Positions 30,366-38,849 of a stretch of DNA of 38,849 nt are shown here, in pieces. Every line of letters starts with the position of its first letter. Position 1 is the stretch's first letter. This DNA is from Planctomycetota bacterium (GTDB taxonomy: Bacteria; Planctomycetota; Phycisphaerae; WQYP01; JAJZKY01): assembly GCA_021803885.1 (NCBI GenBank), contig JAJZKY010000001.1, positions 1 through 38,849 of the forward strand. The letters are read 5' to 3'. The translations under genes and the position numbers were made by a program. The notes below the pieces were generated by a model. That model was not told the origin of the DNA. It did not search any database and worked only from the letters and a program-made list of their open reading frames with translations.

Positions 30366-30646
30366 TATGCCCACCTCTTCGTCTTCAGGTTGTGTACATG
30401 AACGTGCTCGCCAGCCCGGATGGGCTTTACCACGCGCCCGATCTCGCAGCCGTATTTAATGGCTGTATCGCCCTCTGCGAAATCCCGCAGCGCAAACTTG
30501 TGGCCCAGCGGAATAGCTTCGGCCGTCTTCGCCTTCAGCGGCGCATTGGTCGCAAGATCGCGCCCGGCGCATTCGGTTCCAGCGGCTAAATCCACCACGG
30601 CCACGCCCACAGTGTCTGCCGAATCGTGAACTAAGAAATGAATCAT
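30365..30646 (-). CDS. suyA: (R)-sulfolactate sulfo-lyase, small (alpha) subunit
   Basis: A 93-residue SAF-domain protein: [47 protein letters not shown], and the C-terminus [13 protein letters not shown]. This is the usual form of SuyA, the small subunit that completes the lyase active site with SuyB. AGGAG lies 8 bases before ATG 30646. The stop shares one base with the suyB start, so the subunits are coupled for equal synthesis. It is the first structural gene of the leftward operon, 330 bases after the GntR-type regulator gene. Confidence 0.87.
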   Translation of the reverse strand: MIHFLVHDSADTVGVAVVDLAAGTECAGRDLATNAPLKAKTAEAIPLGHKFALRDFAEGDTAIKYGCEIGRVVKPIRAGEHVHVHNLKTKRWA

Positions 30647-30977
30647 TATCCCTGCTCCTTTTCTATGCTTGAAATGTTCTTGCTCCTTCTTTCTTTGTCT
30701 GAGATGTCATCTACGCCCTCGATGGAAATGTGTTTTCGTCTCCAGGAAAGCCCCTGGAGCTTTGCGGCCGGGCTCCAGTCCCCGGCCGCGGCGCTTCATG
30801 CTGCTGAACAGGCTTTGACTCGCCGCCGGCGATGCTGCACATTGCTGCTTCAGTCCGCACCATCAGCCTGAAGATGCGCCCTAATCGCGCGCCTCCTCAC
30901 TGGTCGGAATTCACTTGCCGTTGAGATATATTTGCCGTGTTTGCTTACATGGCCGGGTTCATTGAAGTACTCCCGTC
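30647..30977. other. gene-free interval between the regulator and suyA
   Basis: About 330 bases with no convincing gene. It could hold the promoter and operator of suyA, or be an untranslated spacer if regulator and operon are one transcript. I see no clear TTGACA/TATAAT pair and no classical FadR-type operator. Confidence 0.35.
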
Positions 30978-31676
30978 TTAATCCACCCACTTGGGGACGA
31001 AGTTACCCTGGCGCCCCTCGGCTTCGATTCTGCCAGCCGCGTCTGTCACATGCATGCGCGCCAGCCGCTCCGCTTCATCGGCGACATTTCGCTCGATTGC
31101 GTCCACGATTGCGAGGTGTTCTTCGTAGATGCGTTGCTGCTCTCGCGATGCCTGCACTGTCATACCCAGCACGCGGTAGCTCTCCGCTAACTTGATCAGA
31201 ATTTTGTTGCGCGAGAGTTTAGTGATGTAGAAGTGGAACTCCCGGTCCAACCGCCCGCGTTCGTCCTCGTGTCCCTTCCTGGCCAGCTTGTAGATATCTT
31301 CCGCGATGGTGCGCAGCGTCGAAATGTCAGCCCGTCCCGCGTTGTTGCAACTTAACCGCGCTGCCAACCCTTCCAGTACCGCGCGCACCTGATAGGCCTC
31401 GCAAATGCGCTCCACATCCAGCTTTCCTACGAACACCCCCAGCCGGTCAATCGACTCGACCAGTCCGAGCCATTGCAGTTCAAACAGCGATTCCCGAACC
31501 GTTCCCTGCGCCACACCCATCTCCCGCGCCAGGCTCTGCTGGCTCAATCGCTCGCCGGGCCGCGTTTCACCCGACAAAATACGGCGTTGAATCTCTTCGC
31601 GAACATTGTGACGCGCCACCCGATCGAGCATGGCCTCATGTTTCTTCAACCGCGATTTGCCTGCCACTGCATTCAT
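30978..31676 (-). CDS. GntR-family (FCD/FadR-type) transcription regulator
   Basis: A 232-residue regulator with an N-terminal winged helix (VREEIQRRILSGETRPGERL, then SQQSLAREMGVAQGTVRESL, then FELQWLGLVE) and an all-helical FCD ligand domain (LDREFHFYITKLSRN carries the Asp/His metal-binding pattern). GGGAG lies 6 bases upstream of ATG 31676; the frame continues upstream to 31721 without a ribosome site. It lies upstream of suyA on the same strand and probably controls the sulfolactate genes in response to a pathway acid such as sulfolactate or sulfopyruvate; the ligand is inferred from context. A sigma-70-type promoter lies about 430 bases upstream. Confidence 0.88.
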   Translation of the reverse strand: MNAVAGKSRLKKHEAMLDRVARHNVREEIQRRILSGETRPGERLSQQSLAREMGVAQGTVRESLFELQWLGLVESIDRLGVFVGKLDVERICEAYQVRAVLEGLAARLSCNNAGRADISTLRTIAEDIYKLARKGHEDERGRLDREFHFYITKLSRNKILIKLAESYRVLGMTVQASREQQRIYEEHLAIVDAIERNVADEAERLARMHVTDAAGRIEAEGRQGNFVPKWVD

Positions 31677-32448
31677 ATCAACTCCCGGATCATAGCCCAT
31701 CTTCAATTGAACGTACGGCAATCGATTTCAGCAGGACTTTCGTTTTCGCGTTACACCTGCCACTTCACTCGCGCCGCCCCCGCAACTCTTCCTCCGCAGG
31801 CCGCGCGTGAGGAGCCAAGCGTGGCTCCAGGACTGATGCAAAGCCTTCGCACTTCGCCCTGCGGCCAACGGCCCGATCAAGTGCTTTGCCATAGTGCAGA
31901 TTCGGATGCCCGAGCCAGCAACTCATTGGCGGTGAATAGCGCCGCAGGCCTGGGCATCTTGCACAATCACAGCAGAGTCGTGCTCAACCTCGGGGTGGGT
32001 TGCCACGCTCCATTGCCAGCAGATTTCGTCGTCTTATGCCGAGCGTCGCACTTCAGGCCAAGCTATCGGCCAGCGCATGCCCTCCCGGGGAATGAAGGAG
32101 TAGCTTATAATCGATTAAGATCAATTGTCAATCTAACGCTGGCATTAATCCAGCCAAAACGAGTCAGCTTAGAGCCCTCAATCAGCCGCCGGCAAGCTCA
32201 CTCGCCGGCGCCATCGGCGTCTATGTCCTGCCTCCTCGGATCTATCGTCGCTTGGCGTACCGGTTCAGAATCGTCTAATCAGCAGATTCATCCGATTCCC
32301 GGTTTGCTCTCGGCGGCGCCGAAGCTGTACCAGACGTCGAGGCTTCAGTTGCTCACAGTTACCTGGGGAGAGACTGGCGGCGAGACGTCCGAGGCGATAC
32401 TCTTATTTTTCGTAGAGCTTTTGACGCTTTAACAAGGAGATTTGTTCC
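31677..32448. other. divergent control region between gntR and the alpha-galactosidase gene
   Basis: About 770 bases without a convincing gene. It contains a perfect GGAGCCA-AGCG-TGGCTCC hairpin at 31811-31828, a leftward sigma-70-type promoter at 32104-32131, and an AAGGAG ribosome site for the galactosidase at 32432-32437. AATCGATT and CAATTG palindromes lie in the promoter spacer and -35 region and could be operator half-sites. Confidence 0.45.
32104..32131 (-). promoter_or_regulatory. sigma-70-type promoter reading toward gntR-suyAB
   Basis: Minus strand: TTGACA (32131-32126), 16-base spacer, TATAAG (32109-32104). The spacer is AT-rich and holds AATCGATT. The predicted start is near 32097, which leaves a leader of about 420 bases before gntR. 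Confidence 0.5.
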
Positions 32449-34074
32449 ATGCATCGCATTCGTGCGCTTCTGGCTTGCGGGGTTCTCTGCTTATCAGTAT
32501 GGGCCGCCCATGCCGAACCAGGTCAGCCTGCGCGCATCAGTGCGCCACCGATGGGTTGGTCTTCCTGGAACAGCTTTTCCAACACCATCGACGCGCGGAT
32601 CGTGATGCAGCAGGCGCGAGCGATGATTTCCACGGGATTGAAGCGGGCAGGCTACCAATACATCAATATTGACGAAGGCTGGTGGCTGGGCCAGCGCGAC
32701 GCCAAGGGGAATATCGTGGTGAATCGCAAAGCCTGGCCGGCGCTTGCTCCGGGCGAACATGCCGGGGACATGGCGAACATCGTGCGATACATTCACGGGC
32801 TGGGCTTGAAGGCCGGCATCTATACTGACGCCGGTTTCAACGGCTGCAGCAGCATGTATCCCGACATAGGCCCCAAGTACCTGCATACCGGAAGCCAGGG
32901 ACACTACGATCAGGACTTTTTGCAGTTCGCCAGGTGGGGCTTTGATTACGTCAAGGTGGACTGGTGCGGCGGCGACGAGGAGCATCTCGACCCTTCAGTG
33001 CAGTACGCCGAGATTGCCCACGCGATAGAGCGCGCGGAAAGACTGACTGGACACAAATTGTATTTCTCCATTTGCGAACAGGGCACGGACAGCCCGTGGA
33101 CCTGGGCGCCGCATATCGGCGGCATGGATGCGGATATCTGGCGTACCAGCAGAGACATTGTTGCTCCGATTGTGGCCAGCAGCCCACATGCGAACCGGAA
33201 GGCGAGCTTTGCCCACGTGATTTCGAATTTTGAGGAGGGCATCCATCCCGCGGCCGAGCACACTGGCTTCTACAACGACCCGGACATGCTGGTCGCCGGT
33301 ATGCCGGGTCTGACCGCAGAGCAGGATCGTGTGCACATGGCGCTATGGGCTGTCTCCGGCGCTCCGCTGCTCATTGGGGCGGATCTGACCAAACTGAATG
33401 ACGCGACGCTGAAGACTCTTAAGAACCCCATGATGCTGGCCATCGATCAGGATCGCCTGGGGCTGCAAGCCATCGAGGTGGCAAGGCCCGGCCGCGGCCT
33501 CGAAGTCTGGTCGAAACGGCTGGCTACTCCCGGAGAGCGCGCGGTTGTGCTCCTGAATCGTACCAGCTCGCCGGCGCGCATTGCGGTCCAGTGGAATGAT
33601 CTGGGGCTGGTGCCATCCTCGCCGGTGCAGGTAACCAACGTGTGGACCGGCAAAACGCTTGGCTTGCTGCGGAACAGTTACGCAGCCGCGGTTCCTGCCA
33701 ACGATGCGATCTTCCTGCTGCTTCGCGGAAGAGAAGGAGGAATGAATCGCTATACGCCCCTGCGCTCCGGTGAAAGACATGCGCCGGAAACTCCAGCGGG
33801 AAAGGATGCTCCGGTGCGATTCTCCGGCGTTGTTTCGTCTCACCGCTGGGCCGCCATTGCCATCACTTACACCAATCCAAGCGCATCGCCACGCTATGCC
33901 AAACTCCATGTAAACGGAATGGTGGGAACGTGGATTGAGTTTCCTCCGACTGGGAACCGGGCGCGTGTGGTCTGGATTCAGGCGAAGCTTGAGCGTAACT
34001 CAGCAGGCAATGTGCTGGCGTTTTCGGCTCGCTGCGCTCCCAGCGCGCGGATTTCGTCCATTGAGGTGCAATAG
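32449..34074 (+). CDS. secreted GH27 alpha-galactosidase
   Basis: A 541-residue exported glycoside hydrolase that removes terminal alpha-1,6-galactose from galacto-oligosaccharides, melibiose or galactomannan. Signal peptide: MHRIRALLACGVLCLSVWAA, cleaved near AHA. The GH27 barrel is plain: PPMGWSSWNSF, INIDEGWW, the nucleophile Asp171 in YVKVDWCGG, the acid/base Asp236 in IWRTSRDI, and FYNDPDMLVAG. A Greek-key C-terminal domain ends near residue 420, then about 115 extra residues form a CBM35-like beta domain (VRFSGVVSSHRWAAIAITYT). ATG 32449 has AAGGAG upstream. A stand-alone gene, divergent from the sulfolactate regulator. Beta-L-arabinopyranosidase activity also occurs in GH27. Confidence 0.92.
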   Translation: MHRIRALLACGVLCLSVWAAHAEPGQPARISAPPMGWSSWNSFSNTIDARIVMQQARAMISTGLKRAGYQYINIDEGWWLGQRDAKGNIVVNRKAWPALAPGEHAGDMANIVRYIHGLGLKAGIYTDAGFNGCSSMYPDIGPKYLHTGSQGHYDQDFLQFARWGFDYVKVDWCGGDEEHLDPSVQYAEIAHAIERAERLTGHKLYFSICEQGTDSPWTWAPHIGGMDADIWRTSRDIVAPIVASSPHANRKASFAHVISNFEEGIHPAAEHTGFYNDPDMLVAGMPGLTAEQDRVHMALWAVSGAPLLIGADLTKLNDATLKTLKNPMMLAIDQDRLGLQAIEVARPGRGLEVWSKRLATPGERAVVLLNRTSSPARIAVQWNDLGLVPSSPVQVTNVWTGKTLGLLRNSYAAAVPANDAIFLLLRGREGGMNRYTPLRSGERHAPETPAGKDAPVRFSGVVSSHRWAAIAITYTNPSASPRYAKLHVNGMVGTWIEFPPTGNRARVVWIQAKLERNSAGNVLAFSARCAPSARISSIEVQ

Positions 34075-34533
34075 ATCCAAAGCGAGGGTGCGACCGCAGA
34101 ATTCCACGGCGAGTATCCCGCCAGGCCGATGCGACAGCGCCGGCGCGGACGAGGCAAGCAACAAAGATGTGGCAGCGTGGCATCTGAGGTACATAGACCG
34201 TCGTGAATCTCACAAATGGAGACGGTGATTCAAGGTTGAATTGCTTCCTTCAGCGAGACGAGCGTTACGTGAAGCGTTCATGCGCGGTTCATTCAGTCTT
34301 CATGCAGGGTCCTATGATGGGTGACACCTGTATACTGCCGGCGCGGGAGCGTACATGGCAGCAGTGTCTTGCAGCAGGGCATGCGGACTGAAGGGGAAGT
34401 GAACAGAGGGATTTTCCTACTGCAATCATCACATGAAACAGGTGAGTTTTTATCCGGTTCCCATGGAAAAGGGCAGACTAAGGTGCAAGCCGGGCTCCAT
34501 ATTTGTCAGACGAAAGTCCCTCGGAGGAGTGAA
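34075..34533. other. gene-free interval
   Basis: 459 bases after the galactosidase gene with no convincing gene. The forward frame that later becomes the DUF3175-like gene is open through most of it but with non-coding composition. No clear hairpin terminator follows the galactosidase stop. Confidence 0.35.
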
Positions 34534-34797
34534 TTGAACACAGATTCCGATCGTATTCCCGCCAACCTGTTTGCAAATCCCCCGGAAAGAATCGTGGAAG
34601 TGCTTACCTCGAAGGAATCGTTCCCGCAGGGCGCTGCGTCGGGGATGCGCGTTCTGAGTTTCTATATTTCGCGTGTCGGCAAGGGGCTGACTGCCACGCG
34701 GCGGCGCAATCTGGAGAAAGCCAGAAAGCTGCTCTCCATACGCGTGGAGACCGAACTCGCGGAAGCCAAGGCAAGGCTGCACCGCAACGTCGCTTAG
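34534..34797 (+). CDS. DUF3175-like small protein
   Basis: An 87-residue protein with TTG start at 34534, chosen because GGAGGAG lies directly upstream and the conserved part begins here. PANLFANPPERIVEVL, GAASGMRVLSFYISRVGKGL and RRRNLEKARKLL follow the pattern I know from DUF3175 (F..dP..IA.sL...pf.SAM.mL.FYINRAGk.L...rr..Le.AK..L). Function unknown. Earlier in-frame starts give unrelated residues. It lies 150 bases upstream of the CoA-transferase genes on the same strand without clear coupling. Confidence 0.6.
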   Translation: MNTDSDRIPANLFANPPERIVEVLTSKESFPQGAASGMRVLSFYISRVGKGLTATRRRNLEKARKLLSIRVETELAEAKARLHRNVA

Positions 34798-34945
34798 CAC
34801 ATCCTGTCTGCCCACATTCGGCGCCTCACAATCAAACTGAAATTGCGCTCTCACCCAAGTGCGGTTAGAGTTTGGTGTGAAGGAGTGCGACCCGCAGTCC
34901 GGGTGCGATCGTCAAATGGACCACGACAGCAAGCTCGCAACGGGG

Positions 34946-35665
34946 ATGAACAAGCTGTGGCCGGATGCACGCAGCGCGCTTCGGGACATCGTCCGCGACG
35001 GCATTTTGCTGGCCATCGGCGGCTTTGGGTTGTGCGGGATTCCCGAGACTTTGATTGCCGCCCTGCGCGACAGCGGCGCGCGCAATCTGACCATTGCTAG
35101 CAATAACGCAGGCGTCGATGGCTGGGGCCTGGGAATCCTGCTTGAATCCCGGCAGGTCAGGAAGATGATTTCCAGTTACGTGGGCGAAAATGCCGAGTTC
35201 GAGCGCCAGTATCTGGCTGGCGAACTGGAAGTGGAGTTTTGTCCACAAGGCACATTGGCCGAGCGCATGAGAGCCGGCGGCGCAGGCATCGCGGGCTTCT
35301 ATACCCGTACCGGCGTTGGCACATTGGTGGCCGAGGGCAAAGAGCATAAGGAGTTCGACGGCGTTACGTACATACTGGAGCGCGGCATTCAGGCCGATGT
35401 GGCGCTGGTGAAGGCATGGAAGGCCGATTTGCACGGAAATCTGATATACCGGCGCACGGCACGCAACTTCAACCCGCAGGCGGCTGCCTGCGGCAGGATT
35501 ACCGTGGCTGAAGCGGAGATCGTCGTTCAGGCGGGCGAACTTGATCCCGACGCGATCCACACGCCGGGCATCTACGTCCATCGTCTCGTTCATAATCCGC
35601 ATCCGGAAAAGCGCATCGAGAAGCGCACCATTCGCAAGGAGTCAGCCAGTGGCCTGGAAGCGTGA
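34946..35665 (+). CDS. 3-oxoacid CoA-transferase subunit A
   Basis: A 239-residue alpha subunit of a succinyl-CoA:3-ketoacid (or acetoacetyl) CoA-transferase. The N-terminus [19 protein letters not shown], then [13 protein letters not shown], is that of the family, so I start at ATG 34946, not at 34916 or 34859. [40 protein letters not shown] and RTARNFNP are all conserved positions. The B subunit starts inside the last 17 bases of this gene. With the convergent HMG-CoA lyase gene set next door, the likely job is acetoacetate activation with succinyl-CoA; transfer on 3-oxoadipate is the other option. Confidence 0.93.
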   Translation: MNKLWPDARSALRDIVRDGILLAIGGFGLCGIPETLIAALRDSGARNLTIASNNAGVDGWGLGILLESRQVRKMISSYVGENAEFERQYLAGELEVEFCPQGTLAERMRAGGAGIAGFYTRTGVGTLVAEGKEHKEFDGVTYILERGIQADVALVKAWKADLHGNLIYRRTARNFNPQAAACGRITVAEAEIVVQAGELDPDAIHTPGIYVHRLVHNPHPEKRIEKRTIRKESASGLEA

Positions 35666-36293
35666 ACAGATGGCGGCGCGCGCCGCCAGGGAAGTGCGGG
35701 ATGGCTTCTATGTGAATCTGGGCATCGGCATTCCCACGCTGGTTGCCAACTATATTCCCGCGGGCGTGTCTGTCACGCTGCAATCGGAGAACGGACTGCT
35801 TGGCATGGGGGCGTTTCCGCGCGAGAGCGAAGTGGATGCGGACCTGATCAATGCCGGCAAAGAGACGGTCACGTTTGTACCCGGAGCGGCCACTTTTTCC
35901 AGCGCTGAATCCTTTGCCATGATTCGCGGCGGGCACATCGATCTGGCCATTCTCGGCGCGATGCAGGTTTCCGAGCGCGGCGATCTGGCCAACTGGATGA
36001 TTCCCGGCAAGCGCGTAAAGGGCATGGGCGGCGCGATGGATCTGGTGTCGGGCGTGCGCCGCGTTCTGGTTCTGATGGAGCACACAACTGGCGATGGCAG
36101 CGCCAAGCTGCTGCGCGTCTGCACGCTGCCGCTTACCGGCGCAGGCGTTGTCCACCGCGTGATTACCGATCTCTGCGTGCTCGATATCACCGGCGCGGGC
36201 TTTGTGGTTTGCGAGCTGGCTGAAGGTGTCACGCGCGAGCAGGTGCAGGGGCGAACGGGCGCACCAGTTATTTTTCGCGAGGATGCGGTATAG
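35649..36293 (+). CDS. 3-oxoacid CoA-transferase subunit B
   Basis: A 214-residue beta subunit. GTG 35649 gives [20 protein letters not shown], the family N-terminus; AGGAG lies 8 bases upstream, and the start overlaps the A-subunit gene by 17 bases. The catalytic Glu47 that forms the glutamyl-CoA thioester is in [11 protein letters not shown]. Also typical: [54 protein letters not shown] and [11 protein letters not shown]. Subunits A and B form the active enzyme. The stop lies 7 bases from the end of the convergent enoyl-CoA hydratase gene, with no room for a separate terminator. Confidence 0.93.
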   Translation: MAWKREQMAARAAREVRDGFYVNLGIGIPTLVANYIPAGVSVTLQSENGLLGMGAFPRESEVDADLINAGKETVTFVPGAATFSSAESFAMIRGGHIDLAILGAMQVSERGDLANWMIPGKRVKGMGGAMDLVSGVRRVLVLMEHTTGDGSAKLLRVCTLPLTGAGVVHRVITDLCVLDITGAGFVVCELAEGVTREQVQGRTGAPVIFREDAV

Positions 36294-36300
36294 GCCGGGG

Positions 36301-37080
36301 CTATTTTCCCCACTCCGGTTTTCTTTTTTCAAGAAACGCCGCGATGCCTTCGCGAAAATCTCCTCTGTTTCTTGCCTCGACACTGGCCTCGATGGCACGG
36401 ACAATCGCGGCATCCAGCCATGCTTTGTTCTGCTCAGCCAGCAGTTGCTTGGTGGCGCGAATGGCCTGCGGGCTGTTGGCCGCCAGAAGTACGGCAAGCG
36501 CACGAGCGCGCTCCATCAGCTCTTCCGGCTGCACAATTTCATTAGCCAGTCCCAGACGCAGGGCTTCCTCTGCAGCCAGGATGCGACCGGACAACAGCAG
36601 GTCGCGGACTCGCTTGTCGCCTATTTGCTGCATCAAAAATGCAGAAACCAGCGCGGCGACAAAGCCGATGCGCACTTCGATAAAGCCGAACTTTGCCTCG
36701 GGCGTTGCGAGGGTGAAATCGCAGATTGTGGCCAGTCCCGCTCCGCCGGCAACGGCGGCGCCATTCACCGCCGCGATCGATGGCATGGGCAACTCGTGCA
36801 GCGAGAGAAAGAGGCGCGCGATACGCTCGGCGTCTGCGCGATGTTCGGGTGCGGACTGGTTCGGCATTGCCTGCAGCGCCGATAAATCCAGCCCCGAGCA
36901 AAATGCATTGCCGGCTCCGGTCAAAACCAGCGCCCTGACGTTGCTCGCTGCTGTTTCTTCGAGCACCGCGATCAGTTCCATCTGCATCGCGGGCGTCATG
37001 GCATTGCGCCGCTCGGGGCGATTGAGTGTGATCGTCCGCAGCAGGGAATCGTCGGCAACCAGAATCGATGTGTAGCTCAC
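36301..37080 (-). CDS. enoyl-CoA hydratase/isomerase (possible methylglutaconyl-CoA hydratase)
   Basis: A 259-residue crotonase-fold enzyme: TLNRPERRNAM, LTGAGNAFCSGLDLS (oxyanion-hole region), NGAAVAGGAGLATICDFTLA, and FGFIEVRIGFVAALV. The Glu in the FIEVRIGF segment is at the catalytic position. I use GTG 37080, preceded by GGAGG, giving MSYTSILV; the longer frame to 37152 runs into the lyase gene and is arginine-rich. With the HMG-CoA lyase and acyl-CoA dehydrogenase genes upstream the best fit is LiuC, which hydrates 3-methylglutaconyl-CoA to HMG-CoA in leucine breakdown, but the fold alone does not fix the substrate. Confidence 0.85.
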   Translation of the reverse strand: MSYTSILVADDSLLRTITLNRPERRNAMTPAMQMELIAVLEETAASNVRALVLTGAGNAFCSGLDLSALQAMPNQSAPEHRADAERIARLFLSLHELPMPSIAAVNGAAVAGGAGLATICDFTLATPEAKFGFIEVRIGFVAALVSAFLMQQIGDKRVRDLLLSGRILAAEEALRLGLANEIVQPEELMERARALAVLLAANSPQAIRATKQLLAEQNKAWLDAAIVRAIEASVEARNRGDFREGIAAFLEKRKPEWGK

Positions 37081-37129
37081 AGCACCCTCCAACACCGCAA
37101 CTCTACTTCGGCGCCGAGGCCGGAGCGCC

Positions 37130-38005
37130 TCAGGCACGCGTGAAGGCGCCACGGCCCGCGGCGATCGCCGCGCTGGCGCGCATCAATTCGCCAAGAGGCG
37201 CCAGCCTCGGAAGCTCCGCGCCGCATCGGCGCAGCACCTCAATCAATGTTTCCGTGGGCAGATTGCCTACTAGTGCATCCTGCGCGAAGGGACAGCCGCC
37301 CAGCCCGCCGAGGGCCGCATCAAAGCGCCGGCAGCGGGCCGCGAAGGCGGCGCGAATGCGCGCTTCCGCGTCGTTTCTTCGCGCATGAAGATGAACGCCG
37401 ATCTCCATCGTGTCATGCGCGGAAATCACTGCCGCTACGGTTTCCGCAATCTGTTCCGGCGCTGCCATGCCCACCGTGTCCGCGAGCGAAATTTGTTGCA
37501 CGCCGCAGGCAGCCAACTGGGCACAGGCATCGAGCACGGCGCGGATGCTCCACGGCTCGTCATAGGGATTGCCGAAGGCCATGGAGAGATACGCCACCAC
37601 GTTGAGCCTGGCCGCTGCGGCCAGGGCGATGATCTCTTCCAGCGTGCGAAGCGATTCAGCCGGCGTTTGATGCTGGTTGCGGCGAAGAAACTCAGACGAA
37701 ATCGAGTAAGGAAATCCCAGCGTGCGCACCGCGCCTGTCGCAATGGCGCGCTCGGCGCCTCGGGGGTTCACAACGATGCCGATCATCTCGACATGCTCGG
37801 GCGGCTTCAGTAGTTCAAGCACCCGCTCGGAGGCGGCCATCTGCGGAACCGCGGCGGGCGAGACAAAGCTTACCGCGTCGATATGTGTAAAGCCCGCATC
37901 AATGAGCTTGCGCAGATAGGCTACCTGGGCCTCCGGCGGAATGATCTCCGGCAGCCCTTGCCACGCATCGCGCGGACACTCGATGATTTTGACGCGCTCG
38001 TTCAT
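37130..38005 (-). CDS. hydroxymethylglutaryl-CoA lyase
   Basis: A 291-residue TIM-barrel lyase that splits HMG-CoA to acetyl-CoA and acetoacetate. Near the N-terminus, IIECPRDAWQGLPEIIP has the catalytic Arg-Asp pair of E.PRDGLQ; metal ligands appear as HLHAR (HxH); and the GGLGGCPFAQDALVGNLPTE loop contains the catalytic cysteine. YLSMAFGNPYDE and ISLADTVGMA are also conserved. ATG 38005 is chosen because the conserved region begins there; the upstream frame overlaps the acyl-CoA dehydrogenase gene. It is the middle gene of a leucine/isovalerate-type degradation block; the CoA-transferase genes nearby would use its acetoacetate. Confidence 0.88.
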   Translation of the reverse strand: MNERVKIIECPRDAWQGLPEIIPPEAQVAYLRKLIDAGFTHIDAVSFVSPAAVPQMAASERVLELLKPPEHVEMIGIVVNPRGAERAIATGAVRTLGFPYSISSEFLRRNQHQTPAESLRTLEEIIALAAAARLNVVAYLSMAFGNPYDEPWSIRAVLDACAQLAACGVQQISLADTVGMAAPEQIAETVAAVISAHDTMEIGVHLHARRNDAEARIRAAFAARCRRFDAALGGLGGCPFAQDALVGNLPTETLIEVLRRCGAELPRLAPLGELMRASAAIAAGRGAFTRA

Positions 38006-38025
38006 CTGCTTTTCAGCACCGCACC

Positions 38026-38849
38026 TCATCCGCGCGACGGATAGACATTGAGAATCTCTCTGGCGATAATCATGCGCTGAATTTCGCTTGTTCCTTCGCC
38101 GATGGTGCACAGCTTTACATCGCGATAGAACTTCTCCACGGGGAAATCCTTGATGAAGCCGTAGCCACCGAACAACTGCACCGCCGTATCGCAGATGCGC
38201 GCCGCTGCTTCACTGGCGAACAGCTTTGCCATGGACGACTGGCATGTGACCTTGCGGCCCGCGTCTTTCAGCACCGCCGCACGCTGCGTCAGCAACCGCG
38301 CCGCATCCAACTCGGTCGCCATATCGGCCAGCTTCCATTGAATGCCCTGGAACTCCGCGATAGCCTTGCCGAACTGCCTCCGTTGCTTCACATATTTCAC
38401 GGCCGCGTCCAGCGCCCCGCGGCCGATGCCCAGAGCCATGGCGGCGATGGAGATCCTTCCGCCATCGAGCACGCGCATGGCGTCAATGAATCCTTCGCCT
38501 TCAATGCCCAGGAGATTTTCCGCAGGGATTTCGCAGTCTTGAAAGATCAGCTCGCTGGTGTCGCTGGCGCGCAGGCCCAGCTTGTTTTCCTTCTTGCCCG
38601 GGCGGAATCCCTTGGTCCCCTTTTCTACGACAAAAGCTGATAATCCATGCGTGCCGCGGTGCTTGTCGGTTACCGCGATGACCACTACCACGTCGGCGTA
38701 ATGCCCGTTGGTGATGAAGGTCTTGGTTCCGTTTAATACGTACCGGTCGCCTTTTCTGACGGCAGTGGTGCGCGCGCTGCTTGCGTCCGAACCAGAGCCG
38801 GGCTCCGTCAGGGCCCACGCCGCCAGCCATTCGCCGCTGGCCAGGCGGG
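38026..38849 (-). CDS. acyl-CoA dehydrogenase (5' end cut by the window edge)
   Basis: At least 274 residues of a FAD-dependent acyl-CoA dehydrogenase; the N-terminal part lies beyond 38849. Visible: [15 protein letters not shown] (FAD/substrate loop), [70 protein letters not shown] and [10 protein letters not shown]. The Glu in IGEGTSE is the position-376-type catalytic base of short/medium-chain enzymes; classical isovaleryl-CoA dehydrogenases have Gly/Ala there and use a Glu in another helix. So, despite its place next to the HMG-CoA lyase gene, LiuA identity is not assured. The lyase ATG follows the stop by 20 bases, so they are co-transcribed. Confidence 0.9.
   Translation of the reverse strand, partial: RLASGEWLAAWALTEPGSGSDASSARTTAVRKGDRYVLNGTKTFITNGHYADVVVVIAVTDKHRGTHGLSAFVVEKGTKGFRPGKKENKLGLRASDTSELIFQDCEIPAENLLGIEGEGFIDAMRVLDGGRISIAAMALGIGRGALDAAVKYVKQRRQFGKAIAEFQGIQWKLADMATELDAARLLTQRAAVLKDAGRKVTCQSSMAKLFASEAAARICDTAVQLFGGYGFIKDFPVEKFYRDVKLCTIGEGTSEIQRMIIAREILNVYPSRG

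Noticed and set aside
29199..30646. Altronate or galactarate dehydratase
   Set aside because: Same fold family, but here the SAF and large domains are split into two genes and the neighbours are sulfolactate-type dehydrogenases with no hexuronate genes, so SuyAB fits better.
35499..36503. 334-codon open frame on the minus strand
   Set aside because: Antisense to the CoA-transferase B gene, no ribosome site and low-complexity composition.

Overview
ORGANISM. The window is GC-rich bacterial DNA with a soil-heterotroph gene content: MurA, an ECF sigma/anti-sigma pair, a Slt70-type lytic transglycosylase, secreted alpha-galactosidase, acyl-CoA catabolism and a retropepsin-PDZ protein. Gene style and mixture suggest an Acidobacteriota genome (Terriglobia-like). 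That placement is inference: no rRNA or other decisive marker is present. LAYOUT. 1-10 kb: murA; an internally deleted ISAs1-family element with intact inverted repeats and a 9-bp target duplication; guaD; a translationally coupled ECF sigma/zinc-finger anti-sigma pair; a lytic transglycosylase; a small zinc-ribbon protein; and a sugar-type aldo/keto reductase, zinc alcohol dehydrogenase and RbsD/FucU-like trio. 10.1-20.0 kb: tRNA-Leu(UAA) is the attachment site of a 9.9-kb integrative element bounded by 60-bp direct repeats. It encodes a tyrosine integrase, three small excisionase-like HTH proteins, a GIY-YIG nuclease, a RepA/RecA-like ATPase, an HK97-fold major capsid protein, an Ntn-hydrolase-like protein joined in frame across a single amber codon to a phage tail-like protein, and two rightward cargo genes next to attR. 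No terminase, portal or prohead protease gene is visible, so it looks like a capsid-carrying phage satellite or a pared-down prophage. Its non-coding DNA is unusually structured: matched hairpins, a possible pseudoknot, tandem terminators, iterons and integrase arm-type repeats. 20.2-24.2 kb: a 1355-residue single-module NRPS with the architecture of epsilon-poly-L-lysine synthetase (A, PCP, membrane helices, three tandem beta-helix-like C-terminal domains), with a specificity code read by eye that resembles lysine-activating domains. 24.6-26.6 kb: secreted retropepsin-PDZ protein. 27.1-31.7 kb: a compact leftward operon for sulfolactate desulfonation (slcC, comC, suyB, suyA) with a GntR/FCD regulator upstream. 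32.4-34.1 kb: GH27 alpha-galactosidase. 34.5-38.8 kb: a DUF3175-like small protein, 3-oxoacid CoA-transferase A/B, and convergent to it an enoyl-CoA hydratase, HMG-CoA-lyase and acyl-CoA dehydrogenase (cut by the window edge), as in leucine/isovalerate degradation to acetoacetate and acetyl-CoA. HOW THEY WORK TOGETHER. The sulfolactate operon would convert (S)-sulfolactate via sulfopyruvate to (R)-sulfolactate and then to pyruvate plus sulfite. The CoA-transferase would activate the acetoacetate released by the HMG-CoA lyase. The integrative element is a self-contained insertion that restores the tRNA 3' end and brings its own tRNA terminator.
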